Of a stretch of DNA of 64,000 nt, positions 62,326 to 64,000 are shown piece after piece. The position numbers and the translations under genes were made by a program. Source of the stretch: Tenacibaculum dicentrarchi. Its GTDB lineage: Bacteria > Bacteroidota > Bacteroidia > Flavobacteriales > Flavobacteriaceae. Numbering within the stretch: position 1 is the stretch's first letter; every line of letters begins with the position of its first letter. The stretch spans positions 1 through 64,000 of the forward strand of contig NZ_OESZ01000001.1 of assembly GCF_900239345.1 (NCBI RefSeq), written 5' to 3'. The notes beneath the pieces are model-generated. The model had not been told where the DNA came from. It saw only the letters and a list, made by a program, of their open reading frames with translations, and searched no databases.

Positions 62326-64000
62326 ATGAAAAAAATATATAAAATACTGCTAACCATATTTATTGCATTATTAATGTTACTTATTTTAACACCGTTTTTA
62401 TTTCAAGATAAAATTATTACACTGGTTAAAAAAACGGTTAATAACAACATTACCGCTCAGTTAGATTTTTCAAACTCTAACCTTAGTTTATTTAGAGATT
62501 TCCCAAATGCCTCTGTCCAACTTTCTAATGTGTCAATTATCAACAAAAAACCTTTTGAAGGAGACACCTTATTATTTGCTAAAAAGATTAACTTAGAGTT
62601 AAAACTTACTGAGTTATTCAAAAAAACATCAGAACAACTTAATATTCAGTCTTTTTCTATTGATGATGCAAACGTTACTGTTTTAGTCAATGAAATTGGT
62701 GTTGCTAATTATGATATTGCAAAACCTTCGGATGTAAAAACTGAAAATACGGATGAAACTCCTTCTAATTTCGGACTTTCTATAAATTCGTATGCAATTA
62801 ACAATGCATTAATAAAATACCATGATAAAAAAGGAAAGTTAAAAGTAAAATTAACTGATTTTAATCATAGCGGAAGTGGCGATTTTTCTCAAAAAAAATC
62901 AGAATTAAACACGAGTACATCAACATTAGTTTCTTTTGAAATGGATGGCGCTTCCTATGCCAAAAATCAAAAAATAACTTTAGATGCTATTTTAGGAATG
63001 GACTTAGTTAATAGCAAATTTTCATTCCTAAAAAACGAAGCTAAACTTAATAATTTACCTTTAATATTTGATGGTTACGTTCAAATAAATGACAATAATC
63101 AAGAAATTGACCTTAACTTTAAAACGCCTTCATCAGACTTTAAAAACTTTTTAGGATTAGTACCTAAAACATACACTAAAAGTATTGAAAATGTAAAAAC
63201 AAGTGGTGATTTTAGCGTTGCAGGAACTGTTAAAGGACTTATTACAAATAAGAAAATTCCGCTTTTAGATATCAGCCTTAAATCGAACAATGCTTCATTT
63301 AAATATCCCGATTTACCTAAAAGTGTACGTGATATTAATATTGATGTACAATTAAAAAACACAAGTGGTTATCTTAATAAAACCTTTGTTGATATTAACA
63401 AATTATCTTTTAAAATTGATGAAGATGTTTTTTCTGGTAACGGAAAAGCATACAATATTACCACTAACCCAACTATTGATGCTAAATTAAACGGAACTTT
63501 AAATTTAGCCAACATCAATAAAGCATATCCTGTTGATTTAGAAAATGAATTACAAGGAATTTTAAAAGCCAATTTACATACTAAATTCGATTTAAAAGCA
63601 ATTGAAAATAACACATTAAGTCGTATTAAAAATAATGGAAATATTGAGCTAAACGATTTTGTGTACGCATCGAAAGATATTGCAAATCCTATTAGTATCA
63701 AAAGTACCAAAGTAAGTTTTACTCCTACTGAAATCACCTTAAATAAATTCAATGCAACTACTGGTAAAAGTGATTTAAACGCTACTGGAAACATTAATAA
63801 TTTATTAGGATTTTTACTTGCTGATAAAAAATTAAAAGGAACTTTTAACTTAAAATCGAACGCTTTTCATATTAGCGATTTTATGCAAGAAAGCACTGAT
63901 GATAATCAAAAAGAAGAAGAAAATACTAAAGAAGAACAACAACCTGATACCGTTTTAAAAATTCCTGCTTTTTTAGATTGTAAAATTTTAGCAGATGCAA
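62326..64000 (+). CDS. AsmA-family protein, N-terminal part (cut by window edge)
   Basis: The ORF opens at ATG 62326 and is still open at the window edge, giving 558 residues. It starts with an inner-membrane anchor (KKIYKILLTIFIALLMLLILTPFLFQDKIITLVKK) followed by the AsmA-type pattern NNITAQLDFSNSNLSLFRDFPNASVQLSNVSIINKKPFEGDTLLFAKKINLELKLTELFKK. The remainder is beta-rich, with repeated short strands, as in the long lipid-handling AsmA/TamB-like proteins. Bacteroidota members of 800-1000 residues are common. A role in outer-membrane lipid traffic or homeostasis is inferred from the family. Two minus-strand ORFs within it are shadows. Confidence 0.88.
   Translation, partial: MKKIYKILLTIFIALLMLLILTPFLFQDKIITLVKKTVNNNITAQLDFSNSNLSLFRDFPNASVQLSNVSIINKKPFEGDTLLFAKKINLELKLTELFKKTSEQLNIQSFSIDDANVTVLVNEIGVANYDIAKPSDVKTENTDETPSNFGLSINSYAINNALIKYHDKKGKLKVKLTDFNHSGSGDFSQKKSELNTSTSTLVSFEMDGASYAKNQKITLDAILGMDLVNSKFSFLKNEAKLNNLPLIFDGYVQINDNNQEIDLNFKTPSSDFKNFLGLVPKTYTKSIENVKTSGDFSVAGTVKGLITNKKIPLLDISLKSNNASFKYPDLPKSVRDINIDVQLKNTSGYLNKTFVDINKLSFKIDEDVFSGNGKAYNITTNPTIDAKLNGTLNLANINKAYPVDLENELQGILKANLHTKFDLKAIENNTLSRIKNNGNIELNDFVYASKDIANPISIKSTKVSFTPTEITLNKFNATTGKSDLNATGNINNLLGFLLADKKLKGTFNLKSNAFHISDFMQESTDDNQKEEENTKEEQQPDTVLKIPAFLDCKILADA

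Noticed and set aside
63099..63794. Two minus-strand open frames of 87 and 141 codons near the window end
   Set aside because: Both are antisense to the AsmA-like gene, which stays open across the whole region in a frame with a membrane anchor and family pattern.
1..64000. CRISPR array, prophage, transposase or toxin-antitoxin genes
   Set aside because: No spaced identical direct repeats, no cas-like, integrase, transposase or capsid-like products, and no short gene pair with toxin-antitoxin features was found in any frame.

Overview
The window looks like chromosome from a low-GC marine-type member of the Flavobacteriaceae (Bacteroidota). The evidence is the 16S rRNA 5' end, the repeated Bacteroidota -7 promoter element TAnnTTTG, few Shine-Dalgarno sequences, a complete SprA (type IX secretion translocon), several TonB-dependent receptors, and family-specific proteins (DUF4271, DUF4296, DUF5689, DUF2911). 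The 16S fragment reads as Tenacibaculum/Polaribacter-like, but that genus guess is from memory and not computed. Nothing points to a prophage, an IS element, a CRISPR array or a tRNA gene.

Layout. 1-730: 5' end of a 16S rRNA gene (minus strand) with leader and two tandem promoters. 730-1340: gene-free and repeat-rich. 1.3-11.3 kb: a phosphate/nucleic-acid scavenging neighbourhood (PiT transporter, O/P-type porin, DUF5689 lipoprotein, TonB-dependent receptor, secreted endonuclease/exonuclease/phosphatase). 11.3-16.6 kb: the rimP-nusA-infB operon with a terminator-like hairpin in its leader. 16.7-24 kb: universal stress protein, a glycosyltransferase-like gene, then tdk-alr, mscL, an OsmC-like gene and recJ. 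24-31.5 kb: two repeat elements, tesB, an acyltransferase, a frameshifted lipoprotein gene, and leuS with a DUF559 endonuclease-like domain inserted in its editing domain. 31.6-40.8 kb: a probable copper-handling locus (CNGKC membrane protein, SUMF1-type lipoprotein, MbnP, diheme MbnH-like enzyme, beta-barrel protein with an N-terminal CxxCxC, TonB-dependent receptor, PepSY membrane protein), with a small seven-cysteine protein divergent from it. 40.8-48.7 kb: housekeeping genes (tyrS, pyrC, polyprenol-phosphate mannosyltransferase-like, DUF4271, hemD). 48.8-60.6 kb: a candidate small RNA, then tonB, vanZ, gcvH, sprA, ruvA and maeB. 60.7-64 kb: two tandem Aer-type PAS proteins and the start of an AsmA-like gene cut by the window edge.

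The items that stand out are a compact predicted small RNA between hemD and tonB, the DUF559 insertion in LeuRS, the MbnP/MbnH-centred metal locus, two copies of a structured repeat whose main stem differs in sequence but keeps its pairing, and the attenuator-like hairpin before rimP. All functional statements come from reading motifs and gene context; no database search was run.
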